A stretch of DNA of 64,000 nt from Halocatena marina (GCF_023276375.1 NZ_JALLPK010000003.1:362941-426940), one strand, 5' to 3'. Counted from the stretch's first letter, positions 26,494 through 36,737 are shown. A program made the numbers and translations. The notes: a model not told the origin generated them from the sequence alone.

Positions 26494-27374
26494 TCGAGGT
26501 CGTGCACGGTTTCAGATACGCGCATCCGTTGGCTTGTAATCGAGACCGTTCGCCCATGCCCAAAGACACGAACTCGACACCGTCGATGAAATCTGTCTCC
26601 GTTTCGTGAATTTCCTGAATCGTGTTGCTGCACTGTTTGAACTGAACGCTCCGTTGTTGTGACTCGAGGACCTATTCGCGCTGAGGAGAGCCTCCTTCGC
26701 TACGGATGCTTGGCTATTGACCTCCTCCCGCGCCTGAAGAACGGGAATCCGACCATCGGATTCAGACTGTCGCAGTCCTTCGGTTCCAACCCGCACTCGG
26801 AGGGAACCGGCGACACACCGGGGGAACTCTCGTTTGTCTCCCTCGTAGGGCTGTGGCCCGGTCAATGAGGCCCCATCGGAGTCCATGTCATCGCCGTGGG
26901 AACCACCGCTGATTCCCCACCCCTTGCGGTTCGGGGACGGCATCTCACCGAATCCGTAGCATCCGTGCAAACGAGGGGCACAGGTATAAACGATCTGTGA
27001 TAACCAAACTGAGTGTCGCTCGACCTCCGCCTGATGACGGAGGTATGCGCTTGAATCTCTATCAACAACCGGCCGTCTTTTGGGACAGGTGCGCTATTAC
27101 ACTGACAATAGTATCTGATCGATAGGATTTCAATAGAGCTGAATTCAATGGTAAGACGCTCATTCTCCATTATTCTCGTTACCTAACGATCGATCGGACA
27201 CAACCGACGAGTACTGGTGAGTAATTAGAGCACATTCTACGGCTGGATATAGCTGTTTCAGAAGCCTTTGCTCAGAGATCGAGAGGAGTGTACGCCCGAA
27301 CTCGGGAGTCAGGTAGGCAAGTAAAAGAGCCGAAAATCAGATGTTTGACGATAAACAAGTAGTGGATCACAGCC
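26494..27374. other. 880 bp without intact gene, with possible transposon end
   Basis: Minus-strand reading gives GGATTCCCGTTCTTCAGGCG then CGGGAGGAGGTCAA at about 26706-26740, resembling the 3' hairpin of IS605/TnpB elements. No TnpB domain is readable beside it. The stretch 27000-27370 shows nothing I can name. Confidence 0.35.
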
Positions 27375-27881
27375 GTGGATTTAACAAAGCACGACGGCTT
27401 GCTGGCAGCCGTCTACCAGACCGATGATGGAGGAGACTGGATCGTTCGACCACTCCATCACATCGAAGACGAGCCCATCATCCGACCCATCGGGGAACGT
27501 GATTTATATCTCGGAAACTGGCGTGCCGCCGATCCAGCGTATCACGATCGGACATTTGACCACGTTCTGTCGGCCACTTCCAGCACTCCGCCCATGACGA
27601 CGCATCACTGTCCGCTCACCGATGGCCCTGATAATGAATGGAGGGCCTTCGAGCGGGCTGTCGATACCGCGAGGCAGCTCTATCAGCGAGACGGATCGCT
27701 CTTGATTCACTGTACAGCTGGGATCTCTCGGAGTAGCACGCTCATTGCGACGACGATTGCCGCTGAGGAAGATCGCCAGCTCCACGATGCACTATCAATC
27801 GTCAAACAGGTTCGGCCAATGGCGAATCCGAATCCCGCACTGCATGAATGGGCGGTGATATATCTGGCAACCCAAGAGTGA
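27375..27881 (+). CDS. Dual-specificity protein phosphatase
   Basis: 168 aa from GTG 27375. Active-site loop LLIHCTAGISRSSTLIA has the HCxxGxxRS signature (Cys nucleophile, Arg at +6); a general-acid Asp is likely in LTDGPDNEW. Dephosphorylates Tyr/Ser/Thr or small phosphate substrates. A decayed partial copy is 2.1 kb upstream. No kinase nearby. Confidence 0.85.
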   Translation: MDLTKHDGLLAAVYQTDDGGDWIVRPLHHIEDEPIIRPIGERDLYLGNWRAADPAYHDRTFDHVLSATSSTPPMTTHHCPLTDGPDNEWRAFERAVDTARQLYQRDGSLLIHCTAGISRSSTLIATTIAAEEDRQLHDALSIVKQVRPMANPNPALHEWAVIYLATQE

Positions 27882-27961
27882 TCAACGGATGTTGCTAGTC
27901 AAACCGGTATGTGCTAGTCGGATTGAATCCTGGTAGCCTATGCTCCGTATCATTGTAGCGT

Positions 27962-28918
27962 TCACACGATGCGGTTTTGCATCGCATCAAGGTCCCCAGC
28001 GACGAATGTACGATAGTTCTGGGCGATGATGGCAGCACTCCGTTCCATGTAATGTGGCGTCAATCCGGCCATGTGTGGCGTAACGATAACATTTGAGAGC
28101 TTCCACAGCGGCGAGTCCGCCGGTAAGGGCTCAGTTGAGAATACATCGAGTGCGGCCCCACGAATCCATCCGTACTGTAGGGCATGGATTAGCGTTTCTT
28201 CGTCGACTACGTCACCGCGTGCGATATTGATGAGAACACCCCACTCGTTCATCGTCTGCAGTTCCTCGCGGCCGATGAGCCCACGCGTCTCGTCGGTGAG
28301 GGGACAGGCAAGCACCACGTAGTCTGCTCGGAGCAAGAGTTCATACAGTCCCTCGGGACCGAACAATTCATCGACACAGTCACCACCTGTGTCTGGATTG
28401 CGCTTAATCCCGAGTGTCTGTATGCCGATTGCGCTGGCGAGTTCCGCGATGCGCTGACCGATCGCACCAACACCGACAATACCGAGTGTTGCATCGGCGA
28501 GCTCGCCCACCGTGTAGCGTTCCCAGACGGCCCGCTGTTGCTGTCTGATACCCGTGTGAATCCCGCGCTCGAACGCGAACATGTACCCGAGCACCTGCTC
28601 TGCGATGGGCTGGGCGTGGATCCCAGAGACTGTCGTGAGCATCGCATCGGCAGCAGCGATCGCATCCACATCGTAGGTATTGACGCCAGCACTCAACGCC
28701 TGAACCCATTGGAGTTCTTCGGCGCACGCAAGCAGGTCGTCAGGCAGACCGAACGCCACAACGATCGGTGCTGTTTCGATCGCGGCTCTCGACGCGGGTG
28801 GCGTGGAGGCATGCTCGATTGTGACATCCGGGAGCTCTGTGGTAAGTACCGAACGCAATGGTGCCACCCATTCGCTGCTCACCGTGTATGGAAGCAAGAT
28901 CGGTGGTTTATCGTCCAT
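27962..28918 (-). CDS. D-isomer specific 2-hydroxyacid dehydrogenase
   Basis: 318 aa. NAD-binding GIVGVGAIGQRIAELAS at about 145-160; NIARGDVVDEETLIHAL with the catalytic Arg; Glu in the following region; VTPHMAGLTPHYMERSA with the catalytic His. Reduces 2-keto acids or oxidises D-2-hydroxyacids; substrate unknown. Divergent from a tiny ORF at 28924. Confidence 0.9.
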   Translation of the reverse strand: MDDKPPILLPYTVSSEWVAPLRSVLTTELPDVTIEHASTPPASRAAIETAPIVVAFGLPDDLLACAEELQWVQALSAGVNTYDVDAIAAADAMLTTVSGIHAQPIAEQVLGYMFAFERGIHTGIRQQQRAVWERYTVGELADATLGIVGVGAIGQRIAELASAIGIQTLGIKRNPDTGGDCVDELFGPEGLYELLLRADYVVLACPLTDETRGLIGREELQTMNEWGVLINIARGDVVDEETLIHALQYGWIRGAALDVFSTEPLPADSPLWKLSNVIVTPHMAGLTPHYMERSAAIIAQNYRTFVAGDLDAMQNRIV

Positions 28919-28923
28919 GTGTG

Positions 28924-29088
28924 ATGGTATTTGCCCGGGACTGTATACTCTCGGAGAAAAAGACTCGTGAATATTTCACCTGTACAGAGCCTGTATCAGC
29001 GGGAGAGACGGTCAGAAGATGTCGAAAACACATGAAGCTCTACCAAGAACGTGTCAAGATTCTTCTCCAGCCTGACTACATGCGTTGA
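28924..29088 (+). CDS. Possible small Cys/basic protein
   Basis: 54 aa from ATG 28924: two Cys (YFTCTEPVSAG, VRRCRKHMK) and a basic tail. Weak support; may be chance. Starts 6 bp from the divergent dehydrogenase start. Confidence 0.3.
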   Translation: MVFARDCILSEKKTREYFTCTEPVSAGETVRRCRKHMKLYQERVKILLQPDYMR

Positions 29089-29277
29089 GAAACTCAGTCA
29101 ACTATCTCACCATAGCCTGCATTGAGGTTTTTGCATCATATTGTCTTCCATGTTTACAGAGTGCAAATGACAGTCACGGACTGACGAACATACTACCGCA
29201 CCTCGAAGGTATATCGAATACCCAGCCCACTAAACCCAATAATGTAAGTTGGCAGGACTACATGAGGTCAATATGTA

Positions 29278-30768
29278 ATGGACAGGGAACACAGCGCAGA
29301 GATTTCAGATAGAAGTCCCTCTCGTCGACGTGTTCTTACTTCATTAGTTGGAATCGTAGCAACTGGTCTCAATAATTGGTTTCGAGGAGATTATCATCAA
29401 GATATAAGCCCTTCTGCAAACAGTAACAAATCAATGAAGGGAGGGGAATACGCCGTCCCCACGCGATCTACAGGAGAGCAGCGATTAGCATATGTAACGC
29501 TACCTGGACTATCGACAGCGTCACTGCTTGCTAATCTGCCGTATTTGATGAACGGATCAAGTACGTTGAGACCAATTATCTTGATGGATATCCATGATTA
29601 TAACCGACTTCAGGCAGTAGCGCTAAAGGAAACAGACTCCCCCTGGAATCAGAGTCTCGCAATGGCCTATGGGCATCTCCTTCGGCGAGGAGTGGTTCAA
29701 CTCATTGATTACGGGGAATTTTACACGAACCACACTCAGAAGAAAATCCTCAAACAAAATCAGGAAGTTCTCGAAAAAGTGCCCAATGATGTTCAAAAGC
29801 GCGCTGCAATAGGAGCAGCCCAAGGCAGGATTAACTACCAACGCGGAGAGTACCAAGAATCGTTTCGTGAGAATCTTGGTGAAGACTTAGAAGTTTTCAT
29901 CGGTGGTCGAAAAACTGAGAAAAAGAGGCGACGCAAGCTGAAACGGGGCAGTGCTGACCCGTTTGAGTGGAATGAACAGATATTCAATCAATATGCTGCC
30001 GCTCTTGAAGTCCGTGGTGTGGCAGATGAGATCTTCGACCACCTCAATGTGAAATATGTCATTGGGGAGGGAGAGTCTATGATAATCGACAAAGATGGCC
30101 TTGCGGAAAGGGCATCCCATCTTCCAGACCGATCTCATATTGAGAAGCTCCCTCCTAAGGAACTCAAATATACTCGTGAAATTTTCGAGACAGTTGGCCA
30201 GTTGGCCGTTGAGAGCACTGGTGTTCAACACGATGACTGGACACTACTTGCCCCGACGCTAGCCATACCACAGTACAATAATATATTTAATATATCTGCA
30301 ATACATAATGAAGTAGAAGGAGGACTAAATTCGGAGAAGCTTTCAAAAGAGGTGGCAGATGTCGTCACTCGTCTTGAAAACCAGACAGGGAACGGCCCGG
30401 ATCCGACCTCCACAGTTGATTGGTTAATGGAAAGTGACATCATGCCATTCACTGCCGGTCAGCAACAGAGGCAATGCCTCACCAAAATGACCACCTATGC
30501 GACGACCCTATCGCAGTACTCAGATGCACTCCGTCCCTTAGTTAGAGATAATAGAGTATCACATGTAGCTGGGCTAATCGGAGCCAGTATTGTCAGTGAT
30601 CCATCTCCTTACGATGATCTTGACGCTCTTTATCAACAGGGTGAAGATTTGATTAGGCGACTTGATCCACCCTCAGTCAATATGGAGCAACTCACGGCGA
30701 TTCGGAGACGGAAACAAGGATGGGACGAGTCGCTTGATTGGTACGAAATGACCGACAGAATGCGCTGA
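29278..30768 (+). CDS. Large hypothetical protein with Tat-like N-terminus
   Basis: 496 aa. PSRRRVLTSLVGIVATGLNN at residues about 14-33 looks like a Tat signal, though the hydrophobic core is short. The rest has no recognised domain: YVTLPGLSTASLLANLPYLM, YGHLLRRGVVQLIDYGEFY, KKRRRKLKRGSADPFEWNEQ (basic). AT-richer than neighbours and rich in Asn/Lys, suggesting recent acquisition. Convergent with the 378-aa regulator at 30791. Function unknown. Confidence 0.7.
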   Translation: MDREHSAEISDRSPSRRRVLTSLVGIVATGLNNWFRGDYHQDISPSANSNKSMKGGEYAVPTRSTGEQRLAYVTLPGLSTASLLANLPYLMNGSSTLRPIILMDIHDYNRLQAVALKETDSPWNQSLAMAYGHLLRRGVVQLIDYGEFYTNHTQKKILKQNQEVLEKVPNDVQKRAAIGAAQGRINYQRGEYQESFRENLGEDLEVFIGGRKTEKKRRRKLKRGSADPFEWNEQIFNQYAAALEVRGVADEIFDHLNVKYVIGEGESMIIDKDGLAERASHLPDRSHIEKLPPKELKYTREIFETVGQLAVESTGVQHDDWTLLAPTLAIPQYNNIFNISAIHNEVEGGLNSEKLSKEVADVVTRLENQTGNGPDPTSTVDWLMESDIMPFTAGQQQRQCLTKMTTYATTLSQYSDALRPLVRDNRVSHVAGLIGASIVSDPSPYDDLDALYQQGEDLIRRLDPPSVNMEQLTAIRRRKQGWDESLDWYEMTDRMR

Positions 30769-30790
30769 CATCTCTTCCATTGTCGTACAG

Positions 30791-31927
30791 CTATCTGTGT
30801 TGTAGCTCTAACATGCCAGATATGTCCGAGCTCGTAGAAGCCAACGGATAGAGCCCAGATTCTGTTTGGACCATCCAATCCAACACTAACTCCGTCTCCC
30901 CATTATATTCAGTAGCTAGTTGATTGACACTGGCGGCGAGTTCTTCAATCGTCATCCTTGCTGTAAGTGGCAGTATGGGTCCTGACCATTCTTTTTCCGT
31001 ATCAGCGGAAGAGTGTAAGGTATATACGGGTATGATACTTGGGTGCTCTGAGATATCGTTCTGTTCGATGGCGGATTGTCTCCCCTCACGAGACCCTTCC
31101 GATACGATCTGTTGGGGCGTATTTTGTGGACCGTCTGACCGGCCAGATTCACGACCTGGTATCGATGGAGAAGCGATATAATCATCTAAATTCCCCGTGG
31201 TAGTTTCAGTATCAGTTATCGCGATCCCCGTGTCTCTACCACTATCAACCCTGTCTTGTTTCTTGAGATATTGTATTAGTTCATTCCATAAACAAGCATG
31301 CTGATGTCCCTTATGGAGCAGTGTGACTTTCCCTCCCTCGAAACGGGCAGCATCAGTGTCATTGAAGCGAAGTTTGACGGTCCTACGGATTTCTTCCGTA
31401 GTTGTACTTTTTTCCAAATCATCGTATCGACTCTCGACATCACGTACAATATCGTCGAATCTAACCGGTTCAGGTGTGCCAAGAGGACCGTCAATCCCAC
31501 TTCGTTCATGCAACGAATCAAGAATGAGATAAGGTCTTATGACTTGTGAGTCGTGCAAAGGGGTGAGAAACGCGTCGACAGTATCTCTGTCAGTTTCATT
31601 ATCCCAGGTGGTGGATCGCAGCTTATGATCACATCGACGAGACAGATCATTGACCAGACTGATAACCTGCTTTCCAGTACTCGTAACAATGTAATACTTC
31701 CCACGTTTTCCTGTGAGGGGAGGGGTAAGACCGCCTAGCGACTGGAGATATGATGAGATTGTGGATTGAGGACGTCCAATTAGGTCGGCGATATCTCCCT
31801 GGGTCTGTATATCGTTGTCGTGGATAACGACCAGCAATCCCAATCGAGAAGGGCTCAGTGCTTGCAGGATATTCGAAGCTGTGATAAGGATTGAAGTTGG
31901 TCGATTTTCATGATTTGATGTAGACAT
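30791..31927 (-). CDS. Winged-helix regulator with long C-terminal domain
   Basis: 378 aa. Residues about 25-85: LLVVIHDNDIQTQGDIADLI then RPQSTISSYLQSLGGL and KRGKYYIVTSTGKQV form an MarR/ArsR-like winged helix. The remaining 290 residues are hydrophilic with no named domain. Upstream is a 400-bp spacer. Could regulate its convergent neighbour; unproven. Confidence 0.75.
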   Translation of the reverse strand: MSTSNHENRPTSILITASNILQALSPSRLGLLVVIHDNDIQTQGDIADLIGRPQSTISSYLQSLGGLTPPLTGKRGKYYIVTSTGKQVISLVNDLSRRCDHKLRSTTWDNETDRDTVDAFLTPLHDSQVIRPYLILDSLHERSGIDGPLGTPEPVRFDDIVRDVESRYDDLEKSTTTEEIRRTVKLRFNDTDAARFEGGKVTLLHKGHQHACLWNELIQYLKKQDRVDSGRDTGIAITDTETTTGNLDDYIASPSIPGRESGRSDGPQNTPQQIVSEGSREGRQSAIEQNDISEHPSIIPVYTLHSSADTEKEWSGPILPLTARMTIEELAASVNQLATEYNGETELVLDWMVQTESGLYPLASTSSDISGMLELQHR

Positions 31928-32326
31928 AAACCAATCGTGTCACCTTGACTCAACTTGTTTCGGTCAAGGGCTCATGTCCTATTGAATCCCATTGGATATG
32001 TAATTTAGTCTCATCAGGTCCGATATTCCAACACTAACCCAATATTTATGTGGGTGTGAGTTGGATATAGAAAAGACGTTAGATGAGCACGAGCTCATAT
32101 GCGATGATCATCCAGAGAAATGGAGATCACCCGAGTGCGAATCTGACAGGATCCCTCGGGCAATCGATGCGGCGCTGAACCGCTCAGCGCGTACATAGCC
32201 GTTCATGCCCCCCGATCTAAAGGTTGACGGCCTTTCGGCGGGCTTCTGGGTCCCTAGCCCAAGCGGCTGCGAACGCGCTACGGTGCGGTGTCGCTGAGGT
32301 TGGTGCATTTCTGTCGACACACAACT
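31928..32326. other. Spacer with possible transposon-end remnant
   Basis: No intact gene. Minus-strand reading around 32215-32260 (CCAGAAGCCCGCCGAAAGGC then CGTCAACC) looks like a GC-rich 3' end of an IS605-type element, weakly. It directly precedes the coupled operon at 32327. Confidence 0.3.
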
Positions 32327-32683
32327 ATGCTGAAGACACACCAACGTGCGACAACGCAAGCATTGGTTGACGACTACCTTGAGGGTGACGCTCCTCACAT
32401 CGACACCCAAGAGGGTGACAATACTCGCCCAAAGGAGACGTTCGAACGACCGGTGAACGTTCACCCGGACGTTGATCCCTCACAAGAGGTTTTTCGCAGC
32501 GATCGTCGGTATCACACCTGCGTGTGCGGTATTCCAGGCTGTCCAGAAGCCCGTGATCTCTCTCGAACCTCGATTGCAGTCTGTGCGAGACTTGGGATCG
32601 ATCCCTGTGAGAAATGCGACCCTGTCGATTATCGAATCGAGAAAGACGAGCTCCAGAACGCGACCCTGGAGGACTTTCGATGA
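32327..32683 (+). CDS. Cys-rich hypothetical protein, first gene of coupled operon
   Basis: 118 aa from ATG 32327. The middle has HTCVCGIPGCPEARDLSRT and GIDPCEKCDPVDY, five Cys in two clusters (probable zinc site). Family not recognised; typical of haloarchaeal plasmid operons. Overlaps the next gene by four bases (ATGA at 32680). Upstream of the 1014-aa protein. Confidence 0.75.
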   Translation: MLKTHQRATTQALVDDYLEGDAPHIDTQEGDNTRPKETFERPVNVHPDVDPSQEVFRSDRRYHTCVCGIPGCPEARDLSRTSIAVCARLGIDPCEKCDPVDYRIEKDELQNATLEDFR

Positions 32684-33078
32684 TCGCTGGCACCCCCCGC
32701 ATTCTCGATCGCGACGGAACGCGCGTGCTCGTCGACGCGAACGGTGACAAACTCGTCTGTCGGCGACTGTCCCCGTATGCGCACGGCTGCTACCATCGTG
32801 TCGATCTTGAGCGCTACGCCTGCGATAAAACCGTCAAACCCCGATGTGGGCACGTCACTGGCCACGATGACACCCACTGGGTGCTTCGACGGCACGCCGT
32901 ACTGGCACAAACGTGGGATGGCTGTCTGTATAGCGGGTGCTACGGAAACAACGAGGCGACAGCCACTGGTGAGACCGGTCCACAACTTGCGGCGGCACTC
33001 GCGGACATGTCTGTGACGGAATTCGAGGCGGCCGTCACTGACCAGTCCGTCGATCGCTCAGGTGGTGAACAAGCGTGA
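32680..33078 (+). CDS. Cys/His-rich hypothetical protein, second gene of operon
   Basis: 132 aa. Contains VCRRLSPYAHGCYHRVDLER, ACDKTVKPRCGHVTGHDD and GCLYSGCYG, many Cys and His that may bind zinc. Ala-rich C-terminal helix. Overlaps neighbours on both sides (ATGA at 32680, GTGA at 33075). Function unknown. Confidence 0.75.
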   Translation: MIAGTPRILDRDGTRVLVDANGDKLVCRRLSPYAHGCYHRVDLERYACDKTVKPRCGHVTGHDDTHWVLRRHAVLAQTWDGCLYSGCYGNNEATATGETGPQLAAALADMSVTEFEAAVTDQSVDRSGGEQA

Positions 33079-33296
33079 CGCCGGAGCAAGCGCTCGAACG
33101 CTGTCGAGCCGCTGGCTTTTCCGAGGGAACGTGGTGTTGTGATGTCCGGGCTGGGCGCTGTCAGCTCGAAACCCTGTCGCGACAGATCGTGACGTTCACG
33201 ACAGAACACGGCCAGACGCTGGCGATTGGTGACGCCACGGATCTGTACGACAGTTATCAGAACGGAGGAATCCAGCCAGTAGATCACACACCATGA
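33075..33296 (+). CDS. Small Cys-containing hypothetical protein, third gene of operon
   Basis: 73 aa from a GTG overlapping the previous stop. ALERCRAAGFSEGTWCCDV then GRCQLE gives four Cys in a short span. The stop overlaps the next ATG at 33293. Not assignable. Confidence 0.65.
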   Translation: MTPEQALERCRAAGFSEGTWCCDVRAGRCQLETLSRQIVTFTTEHGQTLAIGDATDLYDSYQNGGIQPVDHTP

Positions 33297-33520
33297 CTGG
33301 CAGCACCCACCGTCAGCTGAACGGCGGACAAACCGAGGGACAGTTCCTGGTTTGTCGACCGTCACGAAGAGGGACGGCCCTCACGGCAGATAGCCGACAC
33401 AGACGACACTCACAGCGTCAAGAAACCACAGAACAACCGCCGGAGGTTTCGGGTGTAACAGCACCCATTGCACCTCTGGCGGTCACTAAGCATCTGTGGT
33501 ATCTTGCTCAGCGGTTATAA
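33293..33520 (+). CDS. Small hypothetical protein, fourth gene of operon
   Basis: 75 aa, start overlapping the previous stop (33293-33296). Basic and Gln/Thr-rich, with a hydrophobic end (TAPIAPLAVTKHLWYLAQRL). Coupling to the preceding gene is the main support. Lies 95 bp before the 1014-aa gene. Confidence 0.45.
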   Translation: MTGSTHRQLNGGQTEGQFLVCRPSRRGTALTADSRHRRHSQRQETTEQPPEVSGVTAPIAPLAVTKHLWYLAQRL

Positions 33521-33615
33521 TGATTGGGTCTCGGGAGCTATTGCACTGGCTCACCGGATCTAATCGTTCTGCGCACGCTGGGCGGCTCTGAAAGTGAGTC
33601 GACGCGCCAGCAGGC

Positions 33616-36600
33616 GTGTCTATGCACGACACACACGAGACAGAGATACCCACACACATCCATCCGGCGGCGAACACGACGAAGAGCACTCCCGGTAGTG
33701 CGACAACGACCACCGGGCAAGAACAGCCTGAGCGAGGCGAATCCGACAAGTCAGCGGTCGGCAGCAGCACCGAAGCCATCACGACATCCTTTCAGGAGCG
33801 CACAGCAGCCGACGAGTCGAATCTCACGCTCACCACGCCCGAGACGTTGCCCGCCGACGTCGACGTACGCGTGCGTGAGCCGGATACTGGAGCGACCGAT
33901 CTCTGGAAGACCCTCTGGCAGATCGACCGCTTACACACCCGTTTTCGCGATGCGCTAGACACGCTGACTGGTGAAACGTACCAGTCGGCGTGGGCGACAC
34001 TCGTCGAAGACGGGGGTGTGACGGCCCCTGCGAGCACACCAGCACCGAGCTACGCAGAATACCTTCTGGATGGATTGAAGCGCCCAACAGACGCGACGTG
34101 GTTCGATAGCCTGCGTGTGACCCGCCAGCTTGGTGGGAGCACACCATTCGGGAATACGGAGCGGGCAGACATCATCAACGGCCCTGTGGCGATCTTCGCT
34201 GCGTGCGACGTAACGCCACGGATCGCAATCCATCTCTCTCACGACTTTTTCGAGCACAAGCGCATCCAGCGCGTGCGATTGCTCGACTTCCTCGTTGAGC
34301 TGGGTCGGGGAATGGATGTCCGAATTGTTTGTCACGGCAGTCTCGTACCGAAGAAGCTCCTTCGCCTGCACGAGGCGGATCTGCCGAGCCGCTGTGTAAC
34401 TGAGGCCCCACAGCCGTACCATGACGCAGCGAAGCAGGCTGGCGCAGCACCACGGGAGGTTGCCGAGGCTGCACTCGCGGATCTCGGCCTCGATCACCCG
34501 GCGATTTCGGTGCTCGAACGACTCTCTGAGGAATCCAGCGAACGGCTCGCGTACGGTGCGCTCAAAGCTGATACCGCGTTTTCCGTCTCCGAGGCGGCAG
34601 TCGGCAAACGGGTGCGCACGCTCATCGAGTATCGCTTGGTCAGTAAGGATCAGTTCAATACGACGAACTATATCCAGTTGCTTCCAGCGGGGACACGCTT
34701 TTTGGACCGACGCGAGCAGGAACTGGACGCCCAAGACGTACAAACGGTCCTTGACGGATTTGCAGCCACAGAAACCGACGATGCAGCGACTGAGACGGGC
34801 GATTCAGTTGATCTAACTGACCCCCCAAAACACTCCCACGGAACCGTGTACACCGGCGCAAGCACGAGAGGGGAGTCTGGTGGGGATGGCCCAGTGAGTA
34901 CAGAGGAGTCGCTTGCCGTTGCTGGTGTGGACGATGACGTTGTTGCCTCTGGAGCGTGGTTATCGCTCGATCAGCAAACGGCCGTATCGAGTGCTGTCTC
35001 GGGTGATCTCGATATAGCCCTCGCTGATGAAGCCGCTCCGACTCGCGATCACTGTGGAGACTATGCTGTTGGGTTCAATGAAACGGATAACGAGATCGTG
35101 GTCTCCCTCCAACCGTCGCCGCTGGCTGCTCGGACAGTGACTCGGTTGTGCGCTGCCTTACTGGACCCCCGCCTCCTGAACACGCTGTTGACGCCGGAGC
35201 GGTTGGACGGTGAGGACGGCGAGGATCTTGGAACACTGCTGGACGACGCGGTGAGTCCGGCGGTCCTTCGAGCCGCACGCCAGCTCGGCTGGCTCCCCGA
35301 TCAGGCTGCGACGGGTGAGGACTATCCAGACCAGCTCATCGCGGCGATGAAGACACTCTTCTCCGACGTTGATGACATCGGTAGTGGGGAGGACTTTGAT
35401 CCCGAGTTGGCTCGCTCGGTGTGTCGGCGCGGCCAGGGACTCGCTGGGACGATCACACACATCTACGACCTCCTCGGATGGGACGTGGTCCGCGAACTCA
35501 CGTTTCCGGAGTATTCGCGCCACTTCCATGAGGATCGCTCGACACACCTGCAGACGCTCGCAACACAGGTGGCAATCACGTCACGGTACGGGCATTATCC
35601 GATGTCACGGATCGTCTATGAGGAGCGCGCCGACAAACGCGAGGGCTCGCTCGGTGCGCCTTCCGTCGACGATATCGATCCGTCGGGTGATCTCATCGGC
35701 TCGTGGGTGCTTCGTGGTCCCGGAATCGATCGATTGGCGAGCAATCTCGCCCATCTCGAAGCGTATGCCAACCTGGATGTCCAGGACGAGGGTGTGAATT
35801 TCGCGGCCTTTTACACGGATATCCAGATCGGGCAAGCCACTCGCTTAGAGAGTGTTCGAGAGACGGTCCGACGGCTCTGTCACATGAAGCAGTTGGAGCC
35901 GACGCGTCCGGCAACGGCACTGCTCTACGCCCTCACTGGCAGCATCTACGAGACGGTGAACGCGCTGTCGGGCTTAGCAGCGGAGACCGACCCGAGCCGC
36001 CGGACGATCACGCTCGACGAGATCCGCTACGCATTGGCCACACTCGATCCCGAGGCCCTACTCCCCGAGCTCGATGCGGATGAGGAAGGTACGCGGCGGA
36101 AATCAGCCCGGTCGAAGTTGCTCTATTCACTCTTGACAGCGGGTGAACCCTTAGCACAGGGTGAGTGGGCTGGCCAAGCAGGAGTCTCGACCGAATCGAT
36201 CCGGACGCATCGCGACGATCTCGCCGCACTCGGCCTGCTGGAGATCGACGATCGTGGGACGGGGAGGGCGACGTACTACCGGCTCCGGCTGCCGTTCAGA
36301 GACGAACGTGGCGATGAGGACGCCCCTCGACCAGCCCATCTCATGGCTCCGGAAAACGAGTCACAGCCTCGATCGATTCGGGATGTGCTCTGTGACCTGC
36401 TTGAGGCGCGAGGGCTGTTTGAGGAGGCGCTCAACGATCAAGCGATCTCAGATGGGCTTGTCGGGTGGCCGCCGACGCTTGAGCCAGCGCTCGAGCGCTG
36501 GCCGTGGTTACGACCGTGGTGCGACGTGATCGCTCGGTTGCTCGGCGTCGAGGGCGGCGGGAGTCTTCGTGGACCCGATGACTGGATTGAGGGACCGTAT

Positions 36601-36660
36601 GAGCTGACGAGTCGATTCGGGAGCGAGCCAACGATGAGACAGGCACAACTGTCGGCATAG
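33616..36660 (+). CDS. Large (1014-aa) plasmid-type protein with winged-helix regions
   Basis: GTG 33616 or ATG 33622. No enzymatic motif seen. Residues about 70-140 (DLWKTLWQIDRLHTRFRDAL) helical. About 295-350: ALKADTAFSVSEAAVGKRVR TLIEYRLVSKDQ reads as a winged helix. A second HTH is at about 855-905 (GEWAGQAGVSTESIRTHRDD then LAALGLLEID). The middle (about 520-850) is a long helical domain. The C-terminal PWLRPWCDVIARLLG block recurs as two relics (36738, 61288). DNA-binding regulatory or replication-associated role suspected. Preceded by four coupled small genes. Confidence 0.75.
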   Translation: MSMHDTHETEIPTHIHPAANTTKSTPGSATTTTGQEQPERGESDKSAVGSSTEAITTSFQERTAADESNLTLTTPETLPADVDVRVREPDTGATDLWKTLWQIDRLHTRFRDALDTLTGETYQSAWATLVEDGGVTAPASTPAPSYAEYLLDGLKRPTDATWFDSLRVTRQLGGSTPFGNTERADIINGPVAIFAACDVTPRIAIHLSHDFFEHKRIQRVRLLDFLVELGRGMDVRIVCHGSLVPKKLLRLHEADLPSRCVTEAPQPYHDAAKQAGAAPREVAEAALADLGLDHPAISVLERLSEESSERLAYGALKADTAFSVSEAAVGKRVRTLIEYRLVSKDQFNTTNYIQLLPAGTRFLDRREQELDAQDVQTVLDGFAATETDDAATETGDSVDLTDPPKHSHGTVYTGASTRGESGGDGPVSTEESLAVAGVDDDVVASGAWLSLDQQTAVSSAVSGDLDIALADEAAPTRDHCGDYAVGFNETDNEIVVSLQPSPLAARTVTRLCAALLDPRLLNTLLTPERLDGEDGEDLGTLLDDAVSPAVLRAARQLGWLPDQAATGEDYPDQLIAAMKTLFSDVDDIGSGEDFDPELARSVCRRGQGLAGTITHIYDLLGWDVVRELTFPEYSRHFHEDRSTHLQTLATQVAITSRYGHYPMSRIVYEERADKREGSLGAPSVDDIDPSGDLIGSWVLRGPGIDRLASNLAHLEAYANLDVQDEGVNFAAFYTDIQIGQATRLESVRETVRRLCHMKQLEPTRPATALLYALTGSIYETVNALSGLAAETDPSRRTITLDEIRYALATLDPEALLPELDADEEGTRRKSARSKLLYSLLTAGEPLAQGEWAGQAGVSTESIRTHRDDLAALGLLEIDDRGTGRATYYRLRLPFRDERGDEDAPRPAHLMAPENESQPRSIRDVLCDLLEARGLFEEALNDQAISDGLVGWPPTLEPALERWPWLRPWCDVIARLLGVEGGGSLRGPDDWIEGPYELTSRFGSEPTMRQAQLSA

Positions 36661-36737
36661 AATGGAATTCAGCAGCGAGCAGCGGTTGAGGATGCTGTGC
36701 GTATCGTTGTATTTCCTATTGTGGTTGAGGCTCCGTA

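Noticed and set aside
34175..36339. Minus-strand frames within the 1014-aa gene
   Set aside because: High-GC shadow frames rich in Arg/Pro without motifs.
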